Shown here: piece after piece, positions 8,219-17,567 of the stretch
Position numbering within the stretch: the first letter of the stretch is position 1
Layout: every line of letters starts with the position of its first letter
NCBI RefSeq assembly: GCF_010111755.1
Contig: NC_088963.1
Span: 1,054,001-1,118,000 of the forward strand
Direction of reading: 5' to 3'
Length of the DNA: 64,000 nt
DNA from: Nakaseomyces glabratus
Lineage: Eukaryota > Ascomycota > Saccharomycetes > Saccharomycetales > Saccharomycetaceae
Notes under the pieces: generated by a model
Database searches by the model: none
What the model was told of the DNA's origin: nothing
Seen by the model: only the letters and a program-made list of their open reading frames with translations
Translations under genes and position numbers: made by a program

Positions 8219-11200
8219 CTAAATCCTCTTCTTTTTGTTTTTCCTCTGGTAGTAACCGTTTTCATCCCTTTCATGCTTACGCTTCTCTCTAGATCTTGCG
8301 TGCTTCTTCAACTTCTTTGCAGCAGCAACGTCAGGAGCAGTAACAGCTAGAACTGACCTCTTATTCTTTCTTTCTAATCTTCTTCTATAAACCATTTGCT
8401 TTACGTTGGCGTATGCCTTAGAGAAAGCTGAGACAGAGACAGAGTCTTCCAATTGCTTCATACATTCTTGGGACGAAGTAACTAATTCCGACTCCTCATC
8501 TGTTAACCTTGAAACATCTGACTTTTCCAAATAAATGTAGAGCGAAAAGAGAATAATTTCAAGAACAGATTCTAATGCTTCGGCATTTAGCATTTGAGTT
8601 AACAAATAAAAGTATTGAATAGCAAACTTTTTCGAGAAGAACGTGTCGTTACGATTCTCTTCACTTCTAATAATCCCACCGATTGAAGAAACAACATACT
8701 CGATTGCTGTAGAATAGCGATTGATGCTTTCTGTGGTTTCACCAAATGGTATATAGGACACGTTGTTTTTATTCCAATATGATGAAACTTTCAATAGTGT
8801 CTTAATTGCTGTTTCAGCAAGTGCTTCAGGGATTGAAGGAGCTCTTAATTGATGAATGATCTTCGATGTAATGATTTGTATGTCGGAATTCTCATACATC
8901 CAATTGTCCTTTTCAAGGTGGTTAAATAGGTCACAAACCAGTTTACCAGAAGCTTGACGGACCCAAATATGAGGATACAACAAACATTTAATTACACTAT
9001 CCCATATATTTTTGTACTCAGAATTGAAAACCTCAGGATTTTTATTTGTAAATACAGTGAAAACAGCTAAAGCAGAATAAATGAGATCCCATTGAGTCTT
9101 AGAATTTTCATCAGTATTATGCAATGTCTTTATGATGGCTTTTGTTGCTTGATCATCCAATTCAGCTGAGTGACCAATTCCCAGACCCTCCAAATACACT
9201 TTGTATATCCTTAATCCCAAATTCAAAAATGCATCATTTTCTAGCTGTTTGAGCCAAGCCGAAATATACTTAACAATAGTACGCAATGCAGTTGCGTCAA
9301 GGCGAGGTAACATATTGGTTAATATTATAGTAGCCATTTCACGGCACCTTGGTGAATCATCATTTACAGATACGTTTGCCAAACCAATGAAAAAAGATGA
9401 TGCAAGCTTCGACAACAGCTCCGGATTAGCCTTAGTAACAATTAAGTTGATTAACTCCATGACCGATTGCTTACCATCCGGTGCTGGGTATTGTAAGTTA
9501 TCGACCATAAACTTAAACTGCTTCTCTAATCTACCCTTACTTTGATCATATTCCATCAAAAAGTGATAAAAAACACTACGTGCAACATTTCTAATGTCTT
9601 TGGAATGGTTTGTTATCATGATTTCTCTGACAGTCGTCATAATGTCATACAATTCAGGTAGCATCACTTGCTTAGAGATCAAGGACTTCAGAAAATTGAA
9701 AGCTAGACCTTGTTTGTTTGGTTCATTAAGATCTGGAAGGATTCTTTGAAGGACGTAACTTAAGGCAACATTTTTTAGTTTCATCTCTTTATGTTTGATC
9801 GCCGCCGACAAATATTTAATTGCCATTTGGCAAAGTTCAGAACCGGTTGATGGCGAGTCTTTTACAATATTCAGAGCCTTTTTAACGCAATTCTTGAATA
9901 AGTTTTCTGTCGACATTTCAAAATCTATCTTTACTAATATTATCAAAACTTTGAGGGTACTGATCAGCACATTTTCATCATCAGAGGTTAATGATTGTTG
10001 TAACAGTGGTACAAAACCTTGCAAGTATTTGGCTTGCATTAGGGATTTATGCCGAGTAATTACAGTTCTGAGCAGATCTAATGAGAATTTTTGGAATGTA
10101 TGAGAGAGCAATGAATATTCAGTAACAACTCGTTCCTTTTTAGCGTTCAAATTCACCAAAAAGAATTCTTCCTGTTCTGTCACAGTAGCTTTTGGCCTGT
10201 TGTACTTCTTCTGCTCTACATCTTGATTGAATATTTCGTAACAGAGTCTTAATGAGTTTATTTCAGCAGCCTCAGTATTGTGGTTGATACCTAACGCATA
10301 ATGGCGCAATAGCTCTTGTAGTTTATTCTGACTCTTGAAGCTGACACGCTCCATCAACAACATCTTAATAGGCTTTAAAATTGTACTAAATTCTTGTAGA
10401 CTAATATTTGCCGCTAATACTTCTCCAGTGTCATAACTACGATTGACTTTCACTTCCTTCATCTTTGTGTGATAATTGTCAGAATCTTTCTCTTCACCTA
10501 CCGCACCAAATACATCTTCCATTATCACTCTGACAATTAAATGGGCTGAATCATCAAGATCTCCATGATTTAGATCATCAACGATAGTTCTTAAAACATG
10601 ATGAACTGTGTAACTCAAAACATGAACTTGGGAACCTCTCTGAAGAGCAGAAACTAACTCCTTAATAATAAAGACAATATATTTTGCACCCAAAATAACA
10701 ACAATTTTAGATAGTGACTGTCTGACAGCATCACGTAGCTCTTCTGATTTACTTCTTAAAACTTGACATATACTGGTCAACACACCAGGAAGTAAAGTGA
10801 TCTTATCATCTTCATCAAGACCCAATAGAATATTGATTATACCCTCTGACAATGGCATTCGTGCTACAATAGTATCGTCATTTCTGGTTCCCAATATTTT
10901 TGAAAGAGTTGGGTATAATTCATGCTTAATAAAGCTTTCAGCATCATTAAAGTTATTTGGAAATTTTCTCATTGTTCTACTATTGATTTTTTCATCAGAT
11001 GAGTTTCTCTTTGCAGTAAGAGTATTCTTTAGAGCAACAGAAACACTTGTAATCAAAAGCACAGACTGTTTCAAAGCAGTATCTTTCGTCTTCAGCAGGT
11101 GAATATATCTACGCATTAAGGCCTTATATTGATTCCAACTCATAAAATTTGCGAGTTCTCCTATGGTGATTAAGGATTCATTGGCAATATTTCTGAATTT

Positions 11201-14200
11201 TTCTTCATCTGAAAAAACATATTGCTCCGCGATAGGAATTAAATAATGGGAAATACTATTGTCAGAAAGTTCACTTGCGACCTCCTTCAATCTTCTAATT
11301 GCTCTTTGACGACGATGGAGTTGCACATGAGCAATATTTTTAAAGAAGCTCGCTTCTTCATCATCACCAAATGACAAAACCTGCATATCTGCCATGTCAT
11401 TATAGTACTTGGAGTTTTGAACAATGTATTCAAGCAAGGCAATATATTCCGTTTGAATCTCATCATTGTACTTTCTCAAGCCAGATTTGATTTGGGGTAG
11501 AATGATACTCTTCAAAATGGTAATACCTGGTTTTGCTTCCTCAAAACTCGATTTCTCGTTGATATATTTTACAAATACAGTCAATGTATGTGTTGCATTT
11601 GTTCTCACTGCCAATTCCTCCTTATCATTGATCAAAAAGAGACATGTATGAACAACGGGGAACCATTGGATTTCGGAGTAGTTACAGTAATCTTCCTCTG
11701 TAAATTTCTTAAACGCTGATAACATAACTGGGAAATCGTACTCCTGAATTCTTCTATTCGAATACGAGTTTAAAGATTTCATTAAGGAGGCAACCTTTTC
11801 AAGCTCATCAAACCTCTCAGAAAAAGCACTTAGAACATCATTGACACCTAGCCTTGTCTCTTTGTCTGCACAAGTTTGATAAAAACCGGAGAGAGTTCTG
11901 AAAAGGCTTTCTAAATCAGAAAATGGCATTGTACTAACAGGTATCAGGGTCTTTAAAACATTTAACATTTTAGTAATAATCTTCGGGTTATTAACGTTTT
12001 TATTACTTTCCAATATTAATGTCAAAGAAGAGAGTAAGTAAGAAATTGTCTCATCATCTTGAACATAACCATTTTCTGTCAAATTAACAAGTACCTCAAT
12101 TGCAATTGAGATTGAATCTGAATTTCCTAGTCGCTCATACAGTGTTGGCAAACTCTTCAGTGTCGAGGTTGAAATAATTGTGACTAGTTCAACATATTCA
12201 GCATCTTGAGCTGGTCGTGTGATTACATCATTACAAGCTGTCAAGATTGAAACCAAAACAGGCTCTTTTGTATGTGGATTATGCAATAATTCTACCAAAG
12301 CCTTAGTGCATGAAAATGAATTATAGTAAAGGAACCTGTACAACGATTCATTCCCTGACCATTGGACCATTATTCTCATCAGGGATGATATTTGTTGGGC
12401 ATTCTCCACTGAAAAGTTAGCTAAACGTGGTTTGAAAGCACATTCATAGATATCTTTGATATACGGGTCCCAGTTCAGGTCATCACCAAGTGTATCAAAG
12501 AATTCACTCAGGCACTTTAACGAGTGTTGACGAAGAGTTGAACCAATCTTTAAAAGATGTGATTGATCACTGTCTTTGAGATTTGCATCGCTACCACAAA
12601 TATAATATGAAGAACTGATAACAAACAGGAGGGGTTTCAATACTGTTGCTAACTCTATAGAAAATTTGCTTCCAAGAGTGCCAATAACACCACTCATTAA
12701 TGTAACAAAACCACTCATACGCTTCAATGTTCCTTGTGTTAGATCATCTTTATCAACAGCGTACTTTTTATCAAAGAACTTTTCAAATGCAAGTCCATTG
12801 TACGTTAAACTCAGAAAATCAATAATGTACTTTCTCTTAAAATTGGGCAGCACAGAAACCACTGCATACTTACTACTTTTCTTAGAGCCACTAGTTATTG
12901 GAGTTTGAGCTCTGCCATAAAGTATTCTTAAAATATAAGGCATTAGTTTTATCTCATGCTGCTCTTCCAGCTGATTTTTTTCTTTGTTGGCAAAAAAAAT
13001 AGTAATTTCATCTTTAAAAAGGGTGTCATTCAACAGATTGCTTAGGTTATCCTTATATTTATTCACAGCTGGCTCCTTGTAAGCAAATATTGCATCAAGT
13101 GCCAATTTTTGAACTTCAGTGTTCTTGCTTCCCAGTAGTGTTAAAAGTCTGTTGTGAAGTTCGTCAGATTTGTAAACATTCTTAATGTTCTTGAATTTGG
13201 ATAAGACTTTTAACAATACATTTCTATCAGCCTCAGTCCAGTTTTTCGCAGTTTTTTCACCATTGAAATCGTTGTCAAATAGCTCCTCGTATTCTACTTG
13301 GTTGAAGAAGTACGTTATGATATCTGCAAAATGCTGTTCCGCTAAATGTGGTACTAATAGCATGACCTTTAATGTTTGATTTCTAATTTGCCCTGGGTAT
13401 TGGAAACTACCTCTCAAATCCTTACTTAGTTCGAATATCGACTCATTTTTGTTAAAAAAGCGGTTCCAGATTTCTCTGAAATTATTGATTGTATTAGTCA
13501 GTCTATCAACACGAGAATCCCACAAGGACACTGGTGAATCAATATCCATGAAAGTTTGTGGATACGAACTTATAATAGGATGCTCTAGGACATTGATGAA
13601 TTGTAAAATTAGCTTCCATACCAAATCTGGACATTTACCAGTAGTTGCAGACAGAAAATCGTTTACACCATCCCAAATAGGAGAGAATCTGATTGTCAGT
13701 AAACCAAACATGTGAGAAATTACTAGTTTAATTTCGGGACTCCCTCTTTCAATTTTTAAAAATGGTGCTGACATAGCCCGTATTCTCGCGGTTAGAGCCC
13801 TACCATTGTCTAAAGATAGGGGAATTTCCTCAATTATTTTACATTCATTAATCAATTGAGGAACTTCACTAGAACGTAATTCATATAGTGTAGAGATCAA
13901 TACCAAAGTTTCGTATCTGATCTTGGAGTCAGGAAGCACCAAATTTTGCTGAAAGTTCTCTAGATTATCAGTTAGCAAGCTATCAATTATTGTCTTAACA
14001 CTATCAGTATTACCAGTCTTCCTTAAAAGGTATGTTATACTTTTAACAAAAAATACACTATCTCTGTATGCGCCAAATGAATGCACTAGTTTTTCCATAA
14101 TATTTATCAAAATATTATTTTCATCAGACGGTATCGCTAAGATTAAGTTACCTAGTAGATCCTTTTTCATATCACTAGGATTGCTAGCATCTGAGATCAG

Positions 14201-15712
14201 GTTGAGTATGACGTTAATTACTGGATCCGATTCTTGTACATCACATTTTTTCAAAATAACAGACATCCAATATAGATCAGCAAGCTGTTCTTCTGTAATT
14301 TCTTTATCATTGATAGTCCTTAGAGTATCTAGTAACGAGTTTACTAATCCAGATGGAATTTTTATTCTCAAACGGTTTTGTAATTGAGTGTTCTGTTCAA
14401 GTTCGAGTAGAAACAAGGACAAGTTTTGACCTTGAGATGCCCAGTTTTCTTCCAGGAAAACGTTCGCGTACTTATCACCATTGTAAGATGAGATTTTGTC
14501 GGGACATAGGTCCATGCAGTATCTTAGGAAAGCGAAGTAGTCATCTGTGAACTTCGTCGCGTAAGTGCTGAAGAGCAACTTATGCAGTTGGGTCATCGAT
14601 CTAACATCTGCGTTTCTGAACAGCGCAGCGGAGTAAAATGCAAGGTTGGATGAAGAGCAGTTTTCGGCATTGCATGACTCCAGGATAGACTTGGTGATGG
14701 AGACCACGGTTTCCCAGTGTGGTATCTTCTTACCGCTTTCAGAAAAGACGAGGGTAGCCATGATCTGCACGACGGTGTTGGTGTTCTCGGGGCCGAGTTT
14801 CTCTGTGATGTGCTGGAATATCAACTGGTACACGGGTGCCAGGTTCTCTGCCGCAGTGTGTTTGGAGATATTCATCCAGACATCGCAGAACAGTGTAGTG
14901 CACACGGGGTCCACTGCCTGTGGAGTGAGCACCTTTGTTATGAATGCTGTGAGTATGATGTTGGACTTGGAGTGCAAGGACCCCTGTGTGGAGACCAGCG
15001 ACTCTGTGAACAGCGTCAGTAGACCCTCGTAGTAGTGTCCTTCTTCCTCGTTTTCGGACAGTTTCGCAAAGAAGTAATTCAGCAGCGCGGGCAGGTTCTT
15101 TGCGGATGTCTTTCTTATCAGGAAAGAGAGGGCCTCGGCTGAGAAGCGGGACAAGTATTCCCTGTGGTGTGAGAGCAAAGGGAAGAGCAGCTCAGAGGTC
15201 TGTGCGAGGTCTGCGGTGAGCAGTCTGGACAGGTACTTGAACAAGTACGCCAGGCAGTTGAACGCCCACTCCAGCACCTGGGGGGACTCGAGGGAGCCGG
15301 CGTCGCTGATCAGCGCGATCAGCGAGTCCATGGCCGGCTTGTAGAACGGCATGAAGTCTGGGCCCAGATCGTGACAGAACTGCGCGAGCATGTCCAGCTC
15401 CGGCTGCAAAGAGAGCTCGTCGTGCTTGTCGATGGCCTCGATCAGCAGCGCGCACACCTGTTTGCTGTGGAACAATATCTGTGGCAGCGTCTGCACCAGC
15501 GGCTCGAGCTGCGGCACGAGCGCGGTGAAGCTTGCGGAGAGATTGATATCCTTCCAGTGCTCAAAGGACGCGAGCAAGTGCGAGGACTCCACGTAGTCGT
15601 GCGCCCGCTTCTCGAGGTTCCGGGCGGGCTCAATGCGCAGGTCATCGATCCTGCTCTTGAAGGAGGAGTACCTGTACCTCTTGGTCGTCTTCGTAGTGGT
15701 CTTCTGCTTCAT
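8219..15712 (-). CDS. UTP20: U3 snoRNP / small-subunit processome protein Utp20
   Basis: A 2497-residue HEAT-repeat protein matching Utp20 (YBL004W, 2493 residues), a nucleolar component of the 90S pre-ribosome needed for 18S rRNA maturation. The protein is nearly all alpha-helical repeats. It ends in a strongly basic tail (RKNKKKRI) that probably carries nucleolar targeting and RNA contacts. I set the start at the ATG at 15712 (MKQKTTTK); the frame stays open a little further but has no earlier ATG nearby. The promoter holds four PAC-like motifs. The first ~700 bp of coding sequence is much more GC-rich than the rest. In S. cerevisiae UTP20 lies on the CEN2 side, consistent with the ancestral order of this centromeric region. 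Confidence 0.95.
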   Translation of the reverse strand: MKQKTTTKTTKRYRYSSFKSRIDDLRIEPARNLEKRAHDYVESSHLLASFEHWKDINLSASFTALVPQLEPLVQTLPQILFHSKQVCALLIEAIDKHDELSLQPELDMLAQFCHDLGPDFMPFYKPAMDSLIALISDAGSLESPQVLEWAFNCLAYLFKYLSRLLTADLAQTSELLFPLLSHHREYLSRFSAEALSFLIRKTSAKNLPALLNYFFAKLSENEEEGHYYEGLLTLFTESLVSTQGSLHSKSNIILTAFITKVLTPQAVDPVCTTLFCDVWMNISKHTAAENLAPVYQLIFQHITEKLGPENTNTVVQIMATLVFSESGKKIPHWETVVSITKSILESCNAENCSSSNLAFYSAALFRNADVRSMTQLHKLLFSTYATKFTDDYFAFLRYCMDLCPDKISSYNGDKYANVFLEENWASQGQNLSLFLLELEQNTQLQNRLRIKIPSGLVNSLLDTLRTINDKEITEEQLADLYWMSVILKKCDVQESDPVINVILNLISDASNPSDMKKDLLGNLILAIPSDENNILINIMEKLVHSFGAYRDSVFFVKSITYLLRKTGNTDSVKTIIDSLLTDNLENFQQNLVLPDSKIRYETLVLISTLYELRSSEVPQLINECKIIEEIPLSLDNGRALTARIRAMSAPFLKIERGSPEIKLVISHMFGLLTIRFSPIWDGVNDFLSATTGKCPDLVWKLILQFINVLEHPIISSYPQTFMDIDSPVSLWDSRVDRLTNTINNFREIWNRFFNKNESIFELSKDLRGSFQYPGQIRNQTLKVMLLVPHLAEQHFADIITYFFNQVEYEELFDNDFNGEKTAKNWTEADRNVLLKVLSKFKNIKNVYKSDELHNRLLTLLGSKNTEVQKLALDAIFAYKEPAVNKYKDNLSNLLNDTLFKDEITIFFANKEKNQLEEQHEIKLMPYILRILYGRAQTPITSGSKKSSKYAVVSVLPNFKRKYIIDFLSLTYNGLAFEKFFDKKYAVDKDDLTQGTLKRMSGFVTLMSGVIGTLGSKFSIELATVLKPLLFVISSSYYICGSDANLKDSDQSHLLKIGSTLRQHSLKCLSEFFDTLGDDLNWDPYIKDIYECAFKPRLANFSVENAQQISSLMRIMVQWSGNESLYRFLYYNSFSCTKALVELLHNPHTKEPVLVSILTACNDVITRPAQDAEYVELVTIISTSTLKSLPTLYERLGNSDSISIAIEVLVNLTENGYVQDDETISYLLSSLTLILESNKNVNNPKIITKMLNVLKTLIPVSTMPFSDLESLFRTLSGFYQTCADKETRLGVNDVLSAFSERFDELEKVASLMKSLNSYSNRRIQEYDFPVMLSAFKKFTEEDYCNYSEIQWFPVVHTCLFLINDKEELAVRTNATHTLTVFVKYINEKSSFEEAKPGITILKSIILPQIKSGLRKYNDEIQTEYIALLEYIVQNSKYYNDMADMQVLSFGDDEEASFFKNIAHVQLHRRQRAIRRLKEVASELSDNSISHYLIPIAEQYVFSDEEKFRNIANESLITIGELANFMSWNQYKALMRRYIHLLKTKDTALKQSVLLITSVSVALKNTLTAKRNSSDEKINSRTMRKFPNNFNDAESFIKHELYPTLSKILGTRNDDTIVARMPLSEGIINILLGLDEDDKITLLPGVLTSICQVLRSKSEELRDAVRQSLSKIVVILGAKYIVFIIKELVSALQRGSQVHVLSYTVHHVLRTIVDDLNHGDLDDSAHLIVRVIMEDVFGAVGEEKDSDNYHTKMKEVKVNRSYDTGEVLAANISLQEFSTILKPIKMLLMERVSFKSQNKLQELLRHYALGINHNTEAAEINSLRLCYEIFNQDVEQKKYNRPKATVTEQEEFFLVNLNAKKERVVTEYSLLSHTFQKFSLDLLRTVITRHKSLMQAKYLQGFVPLLQQSLTSDDENVLISTLKVLIILVKIDFEMSTENLFKNCVKKALNIVKDSPSTGSELCQMAIKYLSAAIKHKEMKLKNVALSYVLQRILPDLNEPNKQGLAFNFLKSLISKQVMLPELYDIMTTVREIMITNHSKDIRNVARSVFYHFLMEYDQSKGRLEKQFKFMVDNLQYPAPDGKQSVMELINLIVTKANPELLSKLASSFFIGLANVSVNDDSPRCREMATIILTNMLPRLDATALRTIVKYISAWLKQLENDAFLNLGLRIYKVYLEGLGIGHSAELDDQATKAIIKTLHNTDENSKTQWDLIYSALAVFTVFTNKNPEVFNSEYKNIWDSVIKCLLYPHIWVRQASGKLVCDLFNHLEKDNWMYENSDIQIITSKIIHQLRAPSIPEALAETAIKTLLKVSSYWNKNNVSYIPFGETTESINRYSTAIEYVVSSIGGIIRSEENRNDTFFSKKFAIQYFYLLTQMLNAEALESVLEIILFSLYIYLEKSDVSRLTDEESELVTSSQECMKQLEDSVSVSAFSKAYANVKQMVYRRRLERKNKRSVLAVTAPDVAAAKKLKKHARSREKRKHERDENGYYQRKNKKKRI

Positions 15713-15793
15713 CCCAGTGTTTGCCAATTGGTTCTTTGCAGTTGTATAAAAAGAGTGTTAGTGGTTTTTATTTGCTACAACACCACTATATAC

Positions 15794-15844
15794 CCGATGA
15801 GCTTATGCGATGAGCTTATGCGATGAGCTTATGATGCGATGAGC
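15794..15844 (+). promoter_or_regulatory. Array of four PAC-like motifs upstream of UTP20
   Basis: GCGATGAGCT is exact at 15807-15816 and 15820-15829, GCGATGAGC at 15836-15844, and CGATGAGCT (lacking the first G) at 15795-15804. The first three repeats are spaced 13 bp. PAC with RRPE is the promoter signature of yeast ribosome biogenesis genes (Dot6/Tod6 and Stb3 sites). The array lies about 80-130 bp before the UTP20 ATG. Confidence 0.85.
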
Positions 15845-16210
15845 AAAAGGCACTTGGGCTAGTGAACCGTAATAAGTGACTGATAATTTTTCAGTCACCA
15901 AACACGTACATCCCACATAACGAATACATGTGAAAAATCACACTACACGCAACCAATCAACCTATTCCAAATCTAAAAAAATGCAAAATGACGTCATATT
16001 ATTCCCTCGAGGCAAGAGACTTCCCCCCCTCCCTCCGCAGTTTCTCTGGGGCCGCGGTTTAGCGGGATTTGTGCTGCTTCTGCATCTGAGAAGTGGCGCG
16101 CCCTCAGAAAACCGCCGTAGCTCAAATGGTGTCACTGCGCAGACGTTCCCAGGAAGGGCAACACCGCCGTGGGCATCGCAGCTGCTTATTGTTGTTGTGC
16201 GGGTGGTTCT

Positions 16211-16268
16211 ACGTGTCTGTATATGTCTCTGCGTGTCTCTGCGTGTCTCTGCGTGTGTCTCTGTGTGT
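16211..16268. repeat. Short 10-bp tandem repeat (TGTCTCTGCG-type)
   Basis: About five imperfect copies of a TGTCTCTGCG unit degenerate into TGTGTGT at the right end. It is noncoding, upstream of RCF2. Confidence 0.75.
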
Positions 16269-16291
16269 GACAGGTGAAATCAAATATTAAG

Positions 16292-16299
16292 CCGGGTAA
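16292..16299 (-). promoter_or_regulatory. Reb1 site upstream of RCF2
   Basis: The minus strand reads TTACCCGG, an exact general regulatory factor Reb1 motif, about 140 bp before the RCF2 start. Such sites usually clear nucleosomes from promoters. Confidence 0.6.
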
Positions 16300-16439
16300 A
16301 CTGCTAATTTCAACAAATCCTCGAAGCTTGGCACAAGTTGGAAGTATATAAACGAGGAATAGTCAGACGTTGAGCTTTCTCCCCCAAGTCACAAGGAGGA
16401 AACCATACAACTGTGCCATAACACTGAAGTGAAAAAAGG

Positions 16440-17117
16440 ATGAAGCTGTTGACTAAGGAAGAGATTGAGGCCCACAGGTCGCACACGCTGTCGGGTGGTA
16501 TTCAAGGCTGTGTTGCGGGTCTTGCGGTGAGTGCGCTGATGTTCAAGTTTTTGCCTAGGCGGTACCCTAGCTTCAACCCTGCGCGCATGACCTGGTCTAT
16601 CAAGACCGCGCTGTTTATTACGCCTCCTACGCTGCTGACCGCTATCTGTGCCGAGGAGGCCTCGAACAACTTCGACGCAACTATGTACAGCTCAGGGTCC
16701 TCCTCGAAGGACGCCATCGAGGAGCACCAGCGCTGGAAGAACTTGCCCTTGAAGGACAAGCTTGTCGAGGGTCTGTCCAACAACAAGTACAAGATCATCA
16801 CCGGTGCGTGGGCCGCCTCTCTGTACGGGTCCTGGGTGCTGGTCGACCGTGACCCGATCATGACCACCGCCCAGAAGGCCGTCCAGGCCAGAATGTACGC
16901 CCAGTTCATCACCGTGGCCTTGTTGCTGGCCTCCGTCGGTCTAAGCATGTACGAGGCTAAGCTACACCCCGACAAGAAGAAGCAAGGCGAGAAGAGACGC
17001 TGGGAGAAGGCCCTGCAGTACGCCGAGCAAGAGGAAAGAGAGGAGGCAGAGGCCAAGGCCCGCGGTTTTGTCTCCAACGAGGACAGAGTCAACGCCAAGA
17101 TCTACAAGTACAAATAA
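16440..17117 (+). CDS. RCF2: Respiratory supercomplex factor 2 (HIG1 family)
   Basis: A 225-residue protein matching Rcf2 (YNR018W, 224 residues), a mitochondrial inner-membrane factor that associates with cytochrome c oxidase and III-IV supercomplexes. An N-terminal hydrophobic stretch (about 20-37) and a second near 57-68 precede a C-terminal HIG1 domain with two membrane segments (about 119-137 and 158-176). A charged tail rich in K, E and R follows. The start is the ATG at 16440, 450 bp before ARE2, the same order as YNR018W-YNR019W. The coding sequence is markedly GC-rich, like the neighbouring start of UTP20. Confidence 0.93.
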   Translation: MKLLTKEEIEAHRSHTLSGGIQGCVAGLAVSALMFKFLPRRYPSFNPARMTWSIKTALFITPPTLLTAICAEEASNNFDATMYSSGSSSKDAIEEHQRWKNLPLKDKLVEGLSNNKYKIITGAWAASLYGSWVLVDRDPIMTTAQKAVQARMYAQFITVALLLASVGLSMYEAKLHPDKKKQGEKRRWEKALQYAEQEEREEAEAKARGFVSNEDRVNAKIYKYK

Positions 17118-17567
17118 ATGCCCCTGATACATTTCTCCTATCTGGCTCCTGCGCTAGAACGAAGCCCATCTCATTCTCCCTAAGTTATAATATTTTCTGA
17201 GTTTCTATTTTTTTTTCAGTTATTCTTATCCACACCATACAAATATTCCAGTTTGGTCAAATAATCTACAGACCCTATATTTACTCTCATATGAAGCTAA
17301 CGACGCAACTATCTCTTAATGTAATGTAATAAATACGTTTATTTAACTTTTATGCAGCTCTGATTAGCTCATCATCGGCCCAGTGACTTGCAACGGGATA
17401 GGGGACGCAAATCACGGACCCGCAAGTGAGTTCGATGCCCGCAGGCCGATGACTTGCAATAGGGGAAGATCCCAAAAAGTATATAAACTGGTGACTATCT
17501 CTTGTGCTAATGCCTCTCCCCCAGTTGGGGGAGCACCCCACAGAACAGCACAGTCTAACAGTTGAAC
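17118..17567. promoter_or_regulatory. RCF2 3' region and ARE2 promoter with a direct repeat
   Basis: The right half holds two copies of a TGACTTGCAA block (17384-17393 and 17450-17459), each followed within a few bases by AGGGG (17400-17404 and 17461-17465). A TATATAAA element lies near 17480, about 90 bp before the ARE2 start. The paired AGGGG words are candidate stress elements. Confidence 0.5.

Larger units (their letters stand above)
15713..16439. promoter_or_regulatory. Divergent promoter between UTP20 and RCF2
   Basis: A 727-bp region, GC-rich in the middle. It holds the UTP20 PAC array (15794-15844), an RRPE-like AATTTTTCA (15885-15893), a CCAAT box (15953-15957), a 10-bp tandem repeat (16211-16268), a Reb1 site (16292-16299) and TATA-like TATATAAA near 16345, upstream of RCF2. 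Frames in the GC-rich part look like chance openings. Confidence 0.6.

Noticed and set aside
14646..15826. Several overlapping plus-strand frames opposite the UTP20 5' end
   Set aside because: They arise from the GC-rich coding sequence of UTP20 on the other strand. Their translations show no family features, and UTP20 is well supported.
15930..16290. 115-codon and 65-codon plus-strand frames in the UTP20/RCF2 promoter
   Set aside because: The translations run through the simple repeat at 16211-16268 and show no motif. The region is explained as promoter.
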